This document shows positions 34,965-43,252 of a stretch of 64,000 nucleotides of DNA, in pieces. The stretch's first letter is position 1; the number at the start of each line of letters is the position of its first letter. The notes beneath the pieces were generated by a model. The model had not been told where the DNA came from. It worked only from the letters and a program-made list of their open reading frames with translations, and did not search any database. The position numbers were made by a program, and so were the translations under genes. The stretch lies in assembly GCA_965198865.1 (NCBI GenBank), contig CBDAQA010000027.1, positions 26,093 through 90,092 of the forward strand, in the 5' to 3' direction. The DNA comes from CBDAQA01 sp965198865 (lineage in GTDB: Bacteria > Planctomycetota > Phycisphaerae > Tepidisphaerales > Tepidisphaeraceae).

Positions 34965-35673
34965 CTACTCGCTGTCGAACCCGCTCAGCAGCAGCAGCGT
35001 GCCACCGTAGCCCCGCGGCGTGGCGGCGGTCACCTTCACGAGTCCGCCCGGGACGTCGGCCACCCGGTAGACGGTCATCCGGTCGCCGCCGCCGGCCCCA
35101 TCGCCGGTGGGCGATGTTGAGCACGTCGCACGAGTACGCGTGACCCGCCGCGACGACGTCGGCCGCGCCGGTCCGCTTCACGTCGGCCGGGTCGACCTTG
35201 GCCGGGATTTGCGACGGCGACGGCGGCATGGCGTGGCCGTCGACCGTGACGAGCGACGTGACCTCCGCGCCGTCGGCGGTGATGGCCGTCAACGTCATGG
35301 TCGCCGTGAAGCGGATCGGTTTCCCATCCGGGCTGCTCTGTCCCAAGGCTAGATCGTGACACGGGCCTCCGGCCCGTGCGGGGTGGTTTGAGCCTCAAAT
35401 GTCGCTGATTCTCCAAGGTCGCCCGCACGGGCCGGAGGCCCGTGTCACGATGAGTCCGCCGAATATCCGAGCTTTGAGGCAGAGCACATTCGGACCCTTC
35501 GCGTCGGCCGTCCATGAGGCGGACGACCCGGTCTTCTGCTTGGCCCACGCGGCGCACAGCGGGTTGTCGACTCTGGCGGCCGGCGCCGTGGTCGGGCCAT
35601 CGGCCCAGACGATGGCGGCGGACAGGGCCGTCACGGCCAGAAGCGCGATGTGTTGGGCCGTCCGCATGCTCAT
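34965..35673 (-). pseudogene. Secreted protein gene broken by a palindrome and a frameshift
   Basis: The 5' part encodes a signal peptide (MRTAQHIALLAVTALSAAIV) and a short mature segment. At 35353-35451 a 99-base palindrome interrupts it, and the frame stops at 35395. Coding resumes downstream (KPIRFTATMTLTAI, GAEVTSLVTVDGHAMP, AYSCDVLNIA), then a one-base shift near 35110 is needed to reach the natural end (MTVYRVADVPGGLVKV ... LLLSGFDSE, stop 34965-34967). No family is recognised. It is two lesions in one gene, the first caused by a repeat element. Confidence 0.7.
35353..35451 (+). repeat. Perfect 30-bp-arm palindrome inserted in a gene
   Basis: ATCGTGACACGGGCCTCCGG... (35353-35382) is exactly complementary to 35422-35451, with a 39-base centre. 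It interrupts the secreted-protein gene on the minus strand. Confidence 0.85.
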
Positions 35674-35772
35674 GCGCTCCGTTTTCGCTTACGCTGCAAT
35701 TAGCCGATGCCGGATGATGATCCGGCGGTTGCCGACGGGCAACTTCGACGTTCGCCGACCGGTCCCCGCCCC

Positions 35773-36633
35773 ATGCAACAAACGGCGAGCGAGATCCTCC
35801 CGACTGTCCACCACGGCACGATCGCGGTCCCCAACGGCCCCTCGCTCCACCGCCGGTGGGCCGCGGCCGAGAATCCGTGGGCCCGGCTGGCCGTCCTGCC
35901 CGGCTACGGCGACCACGCCGGGCGGCACGACCACGTCCTGCAGTGGATGGCCGGCCGCGGCGTGACGGCGCACGCGGTCGACTTCCGCGGGCACGGCCGG
36001 TCGGGCGGCCGGCGGGGCGCCGTCCGAGGGTGGGGCGAGTACCTCGACGATCTCGCAGCGTTTCTGGCGATCGAAGAACTGGCAACCAACGCGGCGCCGC
36101 TGTTCGTGCTGGCCCACAGCCACGGCGGGCTGATCGCCGCCGCCGCCGCCCAGCGCGGGCTGCTTGCCTGCGCCGGCGTCGTCCTGTCGTCGCCGTACCT
36201 GGCCCTGAAGCTGCCGATCCCGTTGCGGCGGCGGATGCTGGCCGCGGTGCTGAACCGGTTGGCACCGTTCATGCTGCTGCGCTCGGGCATCCGCGGCGCG
36301 ATGCTGACCCGTGACGAGGCGATGCTCGCCGCCGACCGCGCCGACCCGCACCGCGTGCCCGGCGCGACCCCGCGGTGGTTCGCCACAGCGATGCGCGCGC
36401 AGGCCGACGTGCGGGCCAACGCCGATCGGTTTCGGCTGCCGCTGCTGCTGCTGGTCCCCGGCGACGACACGGTCGCCGACCCCGCGGCGTCGGTCGAGTG
36501 GTTCGGTCGCGCGGGGTCGGCGGACAAAACGATCCGGCACTACCCGGAACACCGGCATGAGTTGCTGAGGGAGGTGGGGCGGGAAGACACCCTTGCCGAG
36601 ATCGAGGGATGGATGCGGGCCCGAGCTCGTTGA
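35773..36633 (+). CDS. Alpha/beta hydrolase, monoacylglycerol-lipase-like
   Basis: 286 residues. The sequence has VLPGYGDHAGRH (oxyanion region), VDFRGHGRSGG, nucleophile elbow LAHSHGGLIA (Ser about 117), Asp in LVPGDDTVADP and His in YPEHRHELLRE, the pattern of lysophospholipase/monoglyceride lipases (Hydrolase_4). No signal peptide. The start ATG at 35773 is taken because upstream residues are not family-like. Confidence 0.85.
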   Translation: MQQTASEILPTVHHGTIAVPNGPSLHRRWAAAENPWARLAVLPGYGDHAGRHDHVLQWMAGRGVTAHAVDFRGHGRSGGRRGAVRGWGEYLDDLAAFLAIEELATNAAPLFVLAHSHGGLIAAAAAQRGLLACAGVVLSSPYLALKLPIPLRRRMLAAVLNRLAPFMLLRSGIRGAMLTRDEAMLAADRADPHRVPGATPRWFATAMRAQADVRANADRFRLPLLLLVPGDDTVADPAASVEWFGRAGSADKTIRHYPEHRHELLREVGREDTLAEIEGWMRARAR

Positions 36634-36635
36634 GG

Positions 36636-36893
36636 TCAATCGTGTTGCCAGCGGCGGAACACCTCTGCGAACACGCCAAACGTGGCGCTGGCCAAGATGA
36701 CAAACCAGGACCCCTTTGTCGCCGGGGTCGCCGACAGACCGTTGATGCCGTACGTCATGACCCCTGCGGAGAGGAACACCATTGCCGAGGCGATCGTGTC
36801 GCGCGTGGCGGCCTTCGACGGAGGCCTGGTCAGCCAAGCATGGGCGCTATCCATGTCGGTAGCGTAGAGCGTACGGGACCCACGGCGGTCCAT
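36636..36893 (-). CDS. Small membrane protein, unknown
   Basis: 85 residues (or 72 from the second Met). Two hydrophobic spans (ASAMVFLSAGVMTYGI and SWFVILASATFGVFAEVF) lie between polar ends. Unknown family. It is convergent with the lipase gene, stops 2 bases apart. Confidence 0.45.
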   Translation of the reverse strand: MDRRGSRTLYATDMDSAHAWLTRPPSKAATRDTIASAMVFLSAGVMTYGINGLSATPATKGSWFVILASATFGVFAEVFRRWQHD

Positions 36894-36975
36894 GAACCTG
36901 GCAGCGGTCGATCAGAGGTTCGCATCGAAGCGCGCGATGAGTTGGGACGCCCGCTCTTTCGCCAGGCGGGAGTTC

Positions 36976-37245
36976 TCAAGGGGGCGCGGGCGATCGAGCA
37001 GCGCCTTCCGGGACGAGGTCGGGCGATTGGCCATTCTCGGAATGTACCTGCTCGGCCGCGACCTCGGATAGGGCGGATGAGACCACCGCGACGATGTCCG
37101 CCTCGGTCACGACCGTGCGACCGGCGAGCATAGCGTGCTCCATCGCCCGGTCGGAGACGCGCTGGTCCGCGGCGTACTTGATGGTCCGCAGCAGATCAAT
37201 CGAAGCTTCGGAAAACCGCATATCGTCAGGACTGGCGATCATCAT
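36976..37245 (-). CDS. Candidate bacterial histone-fold protein
   Basis: 89 residues. The segment from FSEASIDLLRTIKYAADQ through RAMEHAMLAGRTVVTEADIV (about 11-52) aligns without gaps to helices 2 and 3 of archaeal histones (long helix, then A-x-x-AGRKTIxAEDI). The AGR and the acidic-D-I of the loop/helix 3 are kept; the basic Lys of GRK is Thr. The first histone helix is missing or very short, and a disordered tail (about 62-89) follows. By eye only; a short antitoxin-like DNA-binding protein is an alternative. Confidence 0.4.
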   Translation of the reverse strand: MMIASPDDMRFSEASIDLLRTIKYAADQRVSDRAMEHAMLAGRTVVTEADIVAVVSSALSEVAAEQVHSENGQSPDLVPEGAARSPAPP

Positions 37246-37345
37246 GGTGCCCTAGTGAGTCTGAGCGTCCGATGCCTCTGGCCGGATTGTATCCTTCCCG
37301 ATACGGCTAACAAAGCGGCACGAAGTGCCCGCCACCAAAGAAAGA

Positions 37346-37385
37346 CCCCGGCCCCGCATCGCCGGGTGGCGATGCGGGGCCGGGG
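37346..37385 (-). terminator. Terminator of the minus-strand capsid operon
   Basis: A perfect 18-bp stem (CCCCGGCCCCGCATCGCC) with loop GGGT. On the minus strand it is followed by GGTCTTTCTTT. It lies 39 bases past the major capsid gene stop. Confidence 0.8.
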
Positions 37386-37423
37386 TTGTCGGGCCATGCG
37401 CTGGATGTGTCTCTTCGCTGGCG

Positions 37424-38530
37424 TCAGAACTTCACCGTCGCGATGAAGATCGCCTTCGGCACCTTCAGCACCGGCAGGAAGGTGTCCCCAGCGACCATCT
37501 TCACCGTGACCGGGTCCGTGCTCAGCACGCCGTAGGCGAACAGGCCGGCGGCGGTGGTGACGCTGCTGCGCAGGGTCTGGGCGGCGTCGCCGCTCACGGT
37601 GCCGACGCTGGTGGGCACGGGGTAGGTGCCCTCGAGCCAGCCGATCCAGTCGGGCGTGGGGTCGGGGGTGAACGCGACCTGGTCGTCGCCGACGAGCGGT
37701 TGCAGGACGCCGTTGGCGTCCTCGAAGAACGCGTCGTGCGCCGGCCGCCAGGTGAAGCCGAGCAGCGGGGAGGGCACCTCGGCCGACGACAGGTAGCTGG
37801 CGGTGTCGCCGGCGTCGCGGACGAAGTAGTTCTGCAGCTTCACGTTGTTCGTCAGGTACGCCGGCACGTTCTTCCCGTAGAACGCGTACCGCAGCGGGTA
37901 CCCGCTCAGGCGGGCGGCGAGCTGCCGCAGGGTCAACAGTTGGGCGTCGACGTCGGCCGACGTGTCGTCCCAGCTGGAGGTGAGGATCTGGCCCGTCCCC
38001 AGCGGGTCGAGCTGGCCCATGTTCCCGGCCGGGACGTTGAACGTGACCGACGTCTTGGCACCGGTGGCGTTCGGCAGCAGGTTGCCGTGGCCGTCGCTGT
38101 AGATCGCGCCCTGGAACAGCATGCTGGTCAGGGCGGCCACGCGCAGGTTGTCGAAGTTGGCGCGGAACGATCGCACCTGCCGGGTCACCTCCTGGATGCC
38201 GCGCTGCTGGGCGCTGGCGTCGTCATAGTCGAGCAGGTTCATGTAGTCGGCCGTCGGCAGCAGGATGCTCTCGACCGTGTGGATCAGCTTCACCGGCACC
38301 GCCTCGACGCCCTTGAGGTTGCGCTGCTGGCTGGGCGACCCGTACGCCGCCATGCGGGCCACCGTGCGGGTGCCGGTCACGCGGGTGTACTGGCCGGTGT
38401 CGCGGTCGACGGTCTTGTCGACCTGGTAGAACCCCGGCGGGAACGCGTTGGCGATGCCGGTGGTGGTCCCCTGGATCACGCCGCACAGGTTCGGGCCGCC
38501 GAGGACGTCTTGGAGGGTTACGGTTGCCAT
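37424..38530 (-). CDS. Phage major capsid protein E family
   Basis: 368 residues. TRTVARMAAYGSPSQQRNL, VESILLPTADYMNLLDYDD, QRGIQEVTRQVRSFRANFDN and PDWIGWLEGTYPVP follow the pattern of lambda gpE-type major capsid proteins (PF03864) found in Mu-like and lambda-like heads. Strong ribosome site AAGGAG. It is the last gene of the head cassette, 100 bases after the decoration protein and followed by a terminator. Confidence 0.85.
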   Translation of the reverse strand: MATVTLQDVLGGPNLCGVIQGTTTGIANAFPPGFYQVDKTVDRDTGQYTRVTGTRTVARMAAYGSPSQQRNLKGVEAVPVKLIHTVESILLPTADYMNLLDYDDASAQQRGIQEVTRQVRSFRANFDNLRVAALTSMLFQGAIYSDGHGNLLPNATGAKTSVTFNVPAGNMGQLDPLGTGQILTSSWDDTSADVDAQLLTLRQLAARLSGYPLRYAFYGKNVPAYLTNNVKLQNYFVRDAGDTASYLSSAEVPSPLLGFTWRPAHDAFFEDANGVLQPLVGDDQVAFTPDPTPDWIGWLEGTYPVPTSVGTVSGDAAQTLRSSVTTAAGLFAYGVLSTDPVTVKMVAGDTFLPVLKVPKAIFIATVKF

Positions 38531-38566
38531 GGTTGGCTCCTTGGAAAGGGTCGGATGCCGAAATCT

Positions 38567-38625
38567 CGAATGACGAACGGGTGACGGTCAGAAGCCCCGT
38601 CTCGATATTCGGTCTTCGTCATTCG
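38567..38625 (+). repeat. Inverted repeat between capsid and decoration genes
   Basis: CGAATGACGAA and TTCGTCATTCG pair exactly. One of several AT-richer palindromic spacers between phage genes. Confidence 0.6.
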
Positions 38626-38630
38626 TGTGC

Positions 38631-39344
38631 TCACGCGAAGTCGTCGCTGAAGTTCACGCCCGGGCACGCCACGCGGATGGCCGCCTTGAGCCAGGCGCGC
38701 AGGCTGGCGTCGGCGGGGTAGTTGACGATCGTCGTGACGTTGATCGTCCCGCCCGCGGCCAGCAGTTGCCCGTCGAACACGTCGACGCGGCTGGCGCCGA
38801 GCTGGTCGGCCACGCGCACGCCCCAGGCGTCGCACAGCAGCGTGACGATCGCCTCGCTGCCGTCGGTCGGCTGGATGAACGAGCCGGCGACCGCGTCGGC
38901 GCCGCCGGCCGTGATGGCGATCGCGCCGGTGGTGGCGTTGACGGCCGAGTAGGCGATCGACTGCGTCGCCACGGTCCCGCCGGCCGTTGCCGGGCCGGTC
39001 ACCTTCAGCGTGCCGGAGACGCCGATGCGCCGGACGATCTCGGCTGCGGTCGCCACGTCGGTCTGCAGCGTCGTGTTGCTGCCGCCGCTGTGGGCGTAGG
39101 CCGTCGTGGTCTGGCCGATCACGCCGTTGGCGAACTTGCCGGTGGCCGTCACCCGGCCCATCGGCGTGCCGGCGAACAGCACCCAGGTGTAGGGGGTGTT
39201 GGACGGGTTGCCGCTGAGCTGCCCGTCGATCGTGACCGGCCCGGCCACGAATTGGGCGAACTGCCGGTTGGCCGCGAACAATTCGCGCGGGATGGCCAGG
39301 ACGCTCGGCAGGACGCCAGGCTTGCCGTTGGGAACGGAGTACAT
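38631..39344 (-). CDS. Phage head decoration-like protein
   Basis: 237 residues starting at an ATG after GGAAGG. The body is beta-rich and Ala/Thr/Gly-rich: PSVLAIPRELFAANRQFAQF, then TATGKFANGVIGQTTTAYA, typical of the decoration/head-stabilising proteins encoded just upstream of the major capsid gene in Mu-like phages. Assignment rests mainly on position (protease, this gene, capsid) and composition. The C-terminal half includes a VDVFDGQLLAAGGTINVTT strand. Confidence 0.6.
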   Translation of the reverse strand: MYSVPNGKPGVLPSVLAIPRELFAANRQFAQFVAGPVTIDGQLSGNPSNTPYTWVLFAGTPMGRVTATGKFANGVIGQTTTAYAHSGGSNTTLQTDVATAAEIVRRIGVSGTLKVTGPATAGGTVATQSIAYSAVNATTGAIAITAGGADAVAGSFIQPTDGSEAIVTLLCDAWGVRVADQLGASRVDVFDGQLLAAGGTINVTTIVNYPADASLRAWLKAAIRVACPGVNFSDDFA

Positions 39345-39413
39345 GGGAGCCTTCCTTTCGGGGGAGGGGGTTTGGAGGTCAGGAGTTGGAGGTTGGGGCG
39401 CAGCGACGCACGG

Positions 39414-39437
39414 AGCCCAGCGGCTCCGCCGCGGGTT
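39414..39437 (+). repeat. Half copy of the AGCCCAGCGGCTCCGCCGCG palindrome
   Basis: Same arm as the element at 9487-9551. It is in the gap between the protease and decoration genes. Confidence 0.65.
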
Positions 39438-39467
39438 CTTGAAGCTGGCGCGAATTGGATGAAGAAG

Positions 39468-39487
39468 CCCCGGATGTACATCCGGGG
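39468..39487 (+). repeat. Palindrome CCCCGGATGTACATCCGGGG
   Basis: A perfect self-complementary 20-mer, 13 bases downstream of the protease stop. Near-identical copies are at 58554-58573 and 63745-63764. Confidence 0.8.
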
Positions 39488-39499
39488 TTTCCCGGCGCA

Positions 39500-40543
39500 T
39501 CACCCGTCGTTGGCGGCCGACCCGCTGGCCAGCGCGATCATCCGATCGGTGAGGTCGGTCCGGCCCTCGGCGCCGGGCACGGCGCGGGCCAGCAGGTGCA
39601 ACCGTCCGGCCGACTGCGGCCCGGTGCGCTCGCCCAGCGGGACGGGGCGATTCGTCGAGAGCGCGTCGAACACCGCCGCCGCCAGCGGCCGGCCGCTGGC
39701 CGTGCGACTGAGGCCGATCGTGGGCGTGGCGGTCAGCAGCGCGAGCAGGGCGTCGGCCGTGGCCGGGTCGATGCCGCCGCGGGCGATCGCCAGGTCGCGA
39801 CGGGCGGCGGCGGCGTCGATCGCCAGCGACATCATCACCACCGCGTCGGAGGTCGGCGGCTCCGCCGCGGGTTCTTCCGCGGGCGGCGCGGTCTCGATGC
39901 ACGGAGGGTCCCGCGGCGGAGCTGCCGGGCTCTGTAGCGACAGCGCCACCGTCGCCCGCCCGCCGCCGGCCAGCTCGGCCGGCGTGGCGGGCTCGTACTC
40001 GTCCTGCCCTGGCACGACCGGGACCGGCGTGACGGCCGAGTGGACGATCGCCTCGCCGTACCGCACGCCCCGGCCGTCGACGAAGTCGGGGTCGATGCCC
40101 AGCGACACGTGGTTCCGCAGCCCCGTGTCGCGGGCCTGCTCGCCGAGGAACTGGTGCAGCTCCAGCAGCCGGTCGCCGTCGCGCTTGACGGCCACGATCC
40201 ACCCCAGCGTGGCGGCAGCGGTGGGGGCATGGTCCATCAGGATCGGCACGCCCACACCATTGGCCCGCATGGTGGCGAACGTCCGCGCGTAACCGTCCAG
40301 CTTCTCGCGCGTGACCGATAGGGAGTAGTGGCCGGCCGGGTGTGCGTAGGTTCCCGTTCGGATCGCGTCCTTCCAGTAGTAGAATGCCGGCAGCCCGCTG
40401 ACCTGCCCGGGCCACCCCTGGCCGAGCGTGACGGCCGGCCGCAGCGGGTCGTCGGCGGCGAGCAGGAACAGCGGCCGCGGTGGCGCGGCGTCGGCGGGCG
40501 TGGCGGCGTCGTCGGACGTGGATTGGGTCGGCATCGGTTCCAT
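39500..40543 (-). CDS. Phage head protease / Mu-I-like protein
   Basis: 347 residues. The N-terminal half, HYSLSVTREKLDGYARTFAT, GVGVPILMDHAPTAAATLGW and LGIDPDFVDGRGVRYGEAI, resembles Mu gpI-like capsid maturation proteases/scaffolds. The C-terminal half is the Ala-rich helical, scaffold-like part. Around residues 203-230 the protein contains SPAAPPRDPP followed by PAEEPAAEPP, matching the palindrome-derived peptide of the GT87 gene, so a repeat element seems to have entered this gene as well. An alternative start is Met4. Confidence 0.65.
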   Translation of the reverse strand: MEPMPTQSTSDDAATPADAAPPRPLFLLAADDPLRPAVTLGQGWPGQVSGLPAFYYWKDAIRTGTYAHPAGHYSLSVTREKLDGYARTFATMRANGVGVPILMDHAPTAAATLGWIVAVKRDGDRLLELHQFLGEQARDTGLRNHVSLGIDPDFVDGRGVRYGEAIVHSAVTPVPVVPGQDEYEPATPAELAGGGRATVALSLQSPAAPPRDPPCIETAPPAEEPAAEPPTSDAVVMMSLAIDAAAARRDLAIARGGIDPATADALLALLTATPTIGLSRTASGRPLAAAVFDALSTNRPVPLGERTGPQSAGRLHLLARAVPGAEGRTDLTDRMIALASGSAANDG

Positions 40544-40569
40544 GGTTTGGCCCCAGGGTTGAGTGAGCG

Positions 40570-41070
40570 ATGGCAGACGTGAACGCGTTGAAGGCGACGC
40601 CCGTGTTCAAGGGACCCCGGCGGGTCCGGGCGTTGATCGCAGGTTTCGTGGTGGTCGTGGCGCTGGTCGGCTACGCCGCGTGGCGGCACATGGTCCGGCC
40701 GGTCAGCGGTCGCCTGGCGGACCTCGTGCAGCAGATCGCGGCCGACCCCGCGGCGTTCCCGACGATCGACAGCCGCAACCTGGTGTCCCTCACCGGCCGG
40801 TTCAGCGGCATCACGCCGCACGACGAGATGTTCCTCACCCGCCGCAGCGACGGGTCGTTCATGGCGCTGATCCCCACCTACTATGGCAACGGCACCTCGA
40901 TCGCGTGCCTGCTCTACACCAGCCGCCCGTTGGTCGAGTCCGACACGTACATGCGGCAGGCCACCCTCGGCCGGACCGAGCGCGTGATCGACGTCCCGCC
41001 CTACATGGACATGAAGTTCGACGGCCGCGTCGACGAACACTGGTACCGGGTGAGCTACCTCATGCACTGA
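40570..41070 (+). CDS. Membrane-anchored protein of unknown function, on opposite strand
   Basis: 166 residues. One membrane segment (about 23-42), then a periplasmic-type domain (IDSRNLVSLTGRFSGITPHD, RSDGSFMALIPTYYGNG). No family recognised. It lies head-to-head with the phage protease (26-base gap) on the strand opposite to the head genes, so it is probably cargo or host-type. Confidence 0.55.
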   Translation: MADVNALKATPVFKGPRRVRALIAGFVVVVALVGYAAWRHMVRPVSGRLADLVQQIAADPAAFPTIDSRNLVSLTGRFSGITPHDEMFLTRRSDGSFMALIPTYYGNGTSIACLLYTSRPLVESDTYMRQATLGRTERVIDVPPYMDMKFDGRVDEHWYRVSYLMH

Positions 41071-41074
41071 GTTG

Positions 41075-41141
41075 AGTTGTGAGCTCTGCGCCGTGAGTTC
41101 TGAAGCGGGTTACGGGCCGGCCCAAATCGCAACTCACAACT
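41075..41141 (+). repeat. Inverted repeat spacer
   Basis: AGTTGTGAG and CTCACAACT pair around a 49-base centre that also contains GTGAGTTCTGA. Between the plus-strand gene and the portal gene end. Confidence 0.55.
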
Positions 41142-42432
41142 GCCCAGCCACCGGCACGTCGAGGTCGCGCAGGACGGCGGTGACGTCGATGCGCTGGGCG
41201 ACGTCGGCGGCGGTGGCCCCATTGCCGAGCAGGGCCGACAGCACGGCCTGGGCGGCCTGCTGGCGGGCGTCGGTGATGGGCGAGGGGTCGACGCGTACGG
41301 CACCCCGCGCCGCCGGGCCGAAGTTGGCCACGAGCAGGTCGTCCACCACCTGGGCGTTGAAGGCCGCGGCGAAGCTCGCCTCGACCAGCTCGCAGTCGAC
41401 GGTGCCGCTCTCGGTGTGCAGCTCCGCGTCGGACCGCGTCCCGTGCTGCGCCTCCAGCCCCACCCGCTCCGGCCGCAGCCAGCCGCGGAACAGCAGCCGG
41501 TCGTAATAGGCCAGCGCGTCCAGCAGCCCCGCCGAGTGGTCGGCACCACCGGGGTCGAACTGGCTGAGCACCCACTGGCTCTTGCCGGCCAGGTCGGCGG
41601 CGGCGGCGGGGTCGTCCACGCTGGCGAACAGGTTCGGGAACCGCACGCTGCGGCCCATGCTGACCGCCTCGAGGATCTGCTGGGCGACCTGGTCATTCCC
41701 CCGCTCCACGCCGGCCGCGTCGCGGCTGGTCCCCTCGGGGTAGTGCAGCTGCGCGATCACGCCCGCCACCTTCTTGTGGTACTGCGCCAGCCGCTCGGCC
41801 GTCTGCGTCGCGTGGGCGTAGGTGACGCGCACGTTCTCGTGCCGGCTCCGCCCGTACGGGTTCAGCGACCCATCGTACGTGAACAGGAACGCCTTGCTCC
41901 CCAGCAGGTCCCGCGGCTCCTGCCCCGCCACCTGGTTCCGCAACCCGCGGACGTTGCCGCCGTCGTCCACCAGCACCGTGGTCTGGTCCGGCGACAACGG
42001 CTTGAGCCGGTCGATCACGACGCGCCCGCCGTCGGTCGCCCACACCTTCTCGAACGGCGCGAACCCGAACGCCAATGCCGACAGCCCATCGGTCAGCGCC
42101 GCCGTCCGCAGCGGCGCGATCGCATCTCGTACGAACGCCATCCACGCCGGCGGGGTGCCCGGCCGGGCGACCCAGTCCCAGGTGTTGGCGACGATCGGCG
42201 CGGTCACCATCCGCATGACCAGCGCGACGGTGGGGTGGGCCGAGATGCGCCGGTAGACGTCGAACGTCCCCGGCTCCGGCGCCGCGAAGCCCGGCACGCC
42301 GGCCGTGGCGAAGCCGCCGCCGGTGGTGGGCTTTGATGCGAACGCGCTGGACGCGGCGGCCAGGGCGGGTGCGCCGGGCAGGCCGATCAGCGGGTCGCCG
42401 GGGGTGATGGTGAGGGAGTAGGTATTGGTCAT
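41134..42432 (-). CDS. DUF935 / Mu gp29-like phage portal protein
   Basis: 432 residues. DVYRRISAHPTVALVMRMVT, FGFAPFEKVW, RLKPLSPDQTTVLVDDGGNV, KAFLFTYDGSLNPYGRSRHE and SQFDPGGADHSAGLLDALAY follow the DUF935 portal family of Mu-like phages, the dodecamer through which DNA enters the head. Full length for the family. It lies between the protease and the small DUF2335 region and terminase. Confidence 0.85.
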   Translation of the reverse strand: MTNTYSLTITPGDPLIGLPGAPALAAASSAFASKPTTGGGFATAGVPGFAAPEPGTFDVYRRISAHPTVALVMRMVTAPIVANTWDWVARPGTPPAWMAFVRDAIAPLRTAALTDGLSALAFGFAPFEKVWATDGGRVVIDRLKPLSPDQTTVLVDDGGNVRGLRNQVAGQEPRDLLGSKAFLFTYDGSLNPYGRSRHENVRVTYAHATQTAERLAQYHKKVAGVIAQLHYPEGTSRDAAGVERGNDQVAQQILEAVSMGRSVRFPNLFASVDDPAAAADLAGKSQWVLSQFDPGGADHSAGLLDALAYYDRLLFRGWLRPERVGLEAQHGTRSDAELHTESGTVDCELVEASFAAAFNAQVVDDLLVANFGPAARGAVRVDPSPITDARQQAAQAVLSALLGNGATAADVAQRIDVTAVLRDLDVPVAGQL

Positions 42433-42521
42433 GATCGAATCCGGCGAGAGCGCAGCAGAGCCGCGCCCGTGTCAGACCCATTGGGCATTGACAGGTCGCA
42501 GGGTGCCGAACGCTGGAGTGG

Positions 42522-42860
42522 TCAGTGCTTGTCGGCCGACGCCCGGCCGTAGATGAACGCGGCGGCCAGCCCGGCCAAGCCGGTCCCGCCGATCACGCTG
42601 CCGGCCAGCTGGTGGCCGACGACGCCGGCCCAGGTGCCGCCGATGATGGCGGCCAGACAGATGACGAACGCGAGGTACTGTCCCCGCCGACGCTCGGCGA
42701 AGTCAAGGTCCACCCGTCGCGTATCAACGTCAAGGATGCGTGGCTCGACGTGAAATCGTTGGGCGACTTGTTGCTCGAAGACGACGACGATCCGCTCGGC
42801 CAGGCCAGGGTGCGTCTCCTCGTACTGGAGGAGTTGTTCCGGCGGCGGAAGCGGACCCGA
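42522..42860 (-). pseudogene. DUF2335 membrane protein without a usable start
   Basis: The reading frame begins right after a TGA (42861-42863) with SGPLPPPEQLLQYEETHPGL, then FEQQVAQRFHVEPRILD and two membrane spans (LAFVICLAAIIGGTW, VIGGTGLAGLAAAFIYG), the whole DUF2335 signature. The only start codon in frame is a GTG at 42713, which would drop half the domain. A GTG-initiated frame one base off (from 42895) reads ARTCSAPLD and would join with a frameshift. The gene is either frameshifted or needs readthrough. Confidence 0.6.
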
Positions 42861-43169
42861 TCAAGTGGCGCGGAACAGGTGCGCGCCACCGCCACCTATC
42901 TCGGGCGGACGTGGATCACGCTGCGGGACGCTGGTCTGGAGGTGGTCCGGTTGGGCTGGGGTGCTTCGCTCGCCATTCACTTCAGCTCTAGCCTGGCCCA
43001 GGGCCGCCCAAAAGTCGGCCCCGATTTTTTCCCAATCGCCGTACAGTAACTCGGCATCGCTCTTCGCCAGGATGCGCCGGGAGGCTTCCATGTGCCGGCG
43101 TGGAGGCGGCATGAGTTCCAGCAGCGTGCCGGCCCCACAGATGAAATTGTGCAGCCATCCCTTGGTCAT
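42861..43169 (-). CDS. Small phage-type protein upstream of DUF2335
   Basis: 102 residues: MTKGWLHNFICGAGTLLELM, then LLYGDWEKIGADFWAALGQA. The DW-x3-G-x-D-F pattern is common in short proteins encoded just before DUF2335 genes. It is in the same frame as DUF2335, separated by the TGA. The C-terminal 35 residues look non-native, as if an earlier stop were lost. Confidence 0.5.
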   Translation of the reverse strand: MTKGWLHNFICGAGTLLELMPPPRRHMEASRRILAKSDAELLYGDWEKIGADFWAALGQARAEVNGERSTPAQPDHLQTSVPQRDPRPPEIGGGGAHLFRAT

Positions 43170-43252
43170 TGCAGTGCTCCGGCGTCGGGGCAGTGACCGG
43201 TTCTGATCCTACGACCTCCAGCGGCATTCGTCCAAGGTGGCGGACGTGACTG

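Noticed and set aside
42861..42863. UGA as selenocysteine codon in DUF2335
   Set aside because: DUF2335 is not a known selenoprotein, there is no Cys at that place in the family as I know it, and a simple frameshift or nonsense explains it.
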